This document shows, piece after piece, positions 22,754 through 23,019 of a DNA stretch of 23,019 bases. The position numbers and the translations under genes were made by a program. The notes under the pieces are model-generated. The model was given only the letters and a program-made list of their open reading frames with translations. It made no database searches and was not told where the DNA came from. Source of the DNA: Actinomycetes bacterium (GTDB taxonomy: Bacteria > Actinomycetota > Actinomycetes > Mycobacteriales > Mycobacteriaceae); contig JAEZIA010000196.1 of the NCBI GenBank assembly GCA_023416315.1, positions 1 through 23,019 on the forward strand. The letters are read 5' to 3'. Within the stretch, counting starts at the first letter, position 1. Each line of letters begins with the position of its first letter.

Positions 22754-22770
22754 CCTGCCGGAGCGGCAGG
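22754..22770 (+). promoter_or_regulatory. Hairpin in the NDH-2 upstream region
   Basis: CCTGCCG-GAG-CGGCAGG is a perfect seven-base stem with a three-base loop, ending 49 bases before the NDH-2 ATG. It would form a stable 5' leader hairpin if transcribed, or act as an operator. There is no T-run after it. Confidence 0.4.
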
Positions 22771-22819
22771 ATAGAGGCAGCGCACCGCACACCGACGAGA
22801 CCAACGAGGTTCATCCGAT

Positions 22820-23019
22820 ATGGGTAGTCCACGCCCCAAAGTGCTGATCATCGGTGGCGGGTTCGGCGGGCTGTTCTGCGCTCGCCGACTCGGACGGGTC
22901 GACGTCGACGTGACGCTGCTCGACCGGGCAGCGTGCCATGTCTTCCAGCCGTTGCTCTACCAATGCGCGACCGGGACGCTGAGCATCGGCCAGATCAGCC
23001 GCTCACTGCGCGAGGAACT
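22820..23019 (+). CDS. NDH-2-type NAD(P)H dehydrogenase, 5' part
   Basis: The first 66 residues are in the window and the gene runs past the end. The FAD-binding motif IGGGFGG is at 11-17, the VDVTLLDR strand ends at about 36, and HVFQPLLYQCATG (40-52) is a hallmark of type II NADH dehydrogenases and related membrane flavoproteins. In mycobacteria Ndh transfers electrons from NADH to menaquinone at the inner membrane face. GAGGT at 22806-22810 precedes ATG 22820 by nine bases. Whether it is a respiratory Ndh or a paralogue cannot be decided without the C-terminus. Confidence 0.9.
   Translation, partial: MGSPRPKVLIIGGGFGGLFCARRLGRVDVDVTLLDRAACHVFQPLLYQCATGTLSIGQISRSLREE

Noticed and set aside
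1..23019. Mobile element, prophage or biosynthetic cluster
   Set aside because: No transposase, integrase, attachment repeats or modular synthase seen; base composition looks even throughout.
1..23019. tRNA or rRNA genes and intrinsic terminators
   Set aside because: No cloverleaf-like or rRNA sequence was noticed, and no hairpin followed by a T-run was found at convergent gene ends.

Overview
The window is GC-rich chromosomal DNA from an actinobacterium, almost certainly a mycobacterium (a fast-growing Mycolicibacterium-type genome is my best guess). The basis is the gene families seen together: a PPOX/F420-type flavoenzyme, a Tat-exported Rv2525c-like glycoside-hydrolase-like protein, a PknH-type sensor-domain lipoprotein, an RES-domain toxin pair, an MmyB-type regulator, a Ltp-type thiolase with a DUF35 partner and an NDH-2 enzyme. 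GTG starts and likely leaderless transcripts are frequent. I see no rRNA, tRNA, CRISPR, IS element or prophage gene, and no gene-free stretch above 300 bases.

Layout. 1-2950: an HD-domain protein with a PhnZ/MIOX-like metal-ligand pattern, then three minus-strand genes (SDR, MmyB-type regulator, YdcF/SanA-type membrane protein). 3064-5661: a two-gene plus-strand unit, GMC oxidoreductase and metallo-beta-lactamase-fold hydrolase. 5651-6776: a minus-strand RES toxin and candidate antitoxin with overlapping ends; its upstream region carries an inverted repeat and is shared with a divergent SDR (6842-7621). 7746-8159: small membrane protein. 8328-10229: an unusual 633-residue membrane-anchored protein with an anti-sigma-like ectodomain, a GYDRW pentapeptide tract and a Pro/Ala-rich tail. 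10288-12169: SnoaL-like protein, Tat-exported GH-like protein (probably leaderless) and a cupin. 12177-13466: crotonase-family enzyme divergent from a PPOX flavoenzyme. 13508-15169: FUSC transporter-like protein divergent from a MarR regulator, with one palindrome between two probable leaderless promoters. 15195-15296: a 33-residue zinc-ribbon ORF easily missed by annotation. 15390-16904: SDR and sensor-domain lipoprotein. 17042-19261: DUF35, thiolase and TetR, probably one acyl-CoA-processing operon. 19211-22566: extended SDR and a ten-helix GGDEF-EAL protein. 22820-end: start of an NDH-2-type dehydrogenase.

How the genes work together. Most of the window is accessory redox and lipid metabolism with local regulators. 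The clearest functional groupings are GMC plus hydrolase (alcohol oxidation followed by hydrolysis), DUF35 plus thiolase plus TetR (CoA-thioester chemistry), FUSC plus MarR (regulated efflux) and the RES pair (toxin-antitoxin). The strongest candidates for something undescribed are the 633-residue repeat protein, the 33-residue zinc-ribbon protein and the compact nested promoter/operator designs. I did not find a clear new multi-gene system. Family assignments rest on motifs read by eye, without database searches.
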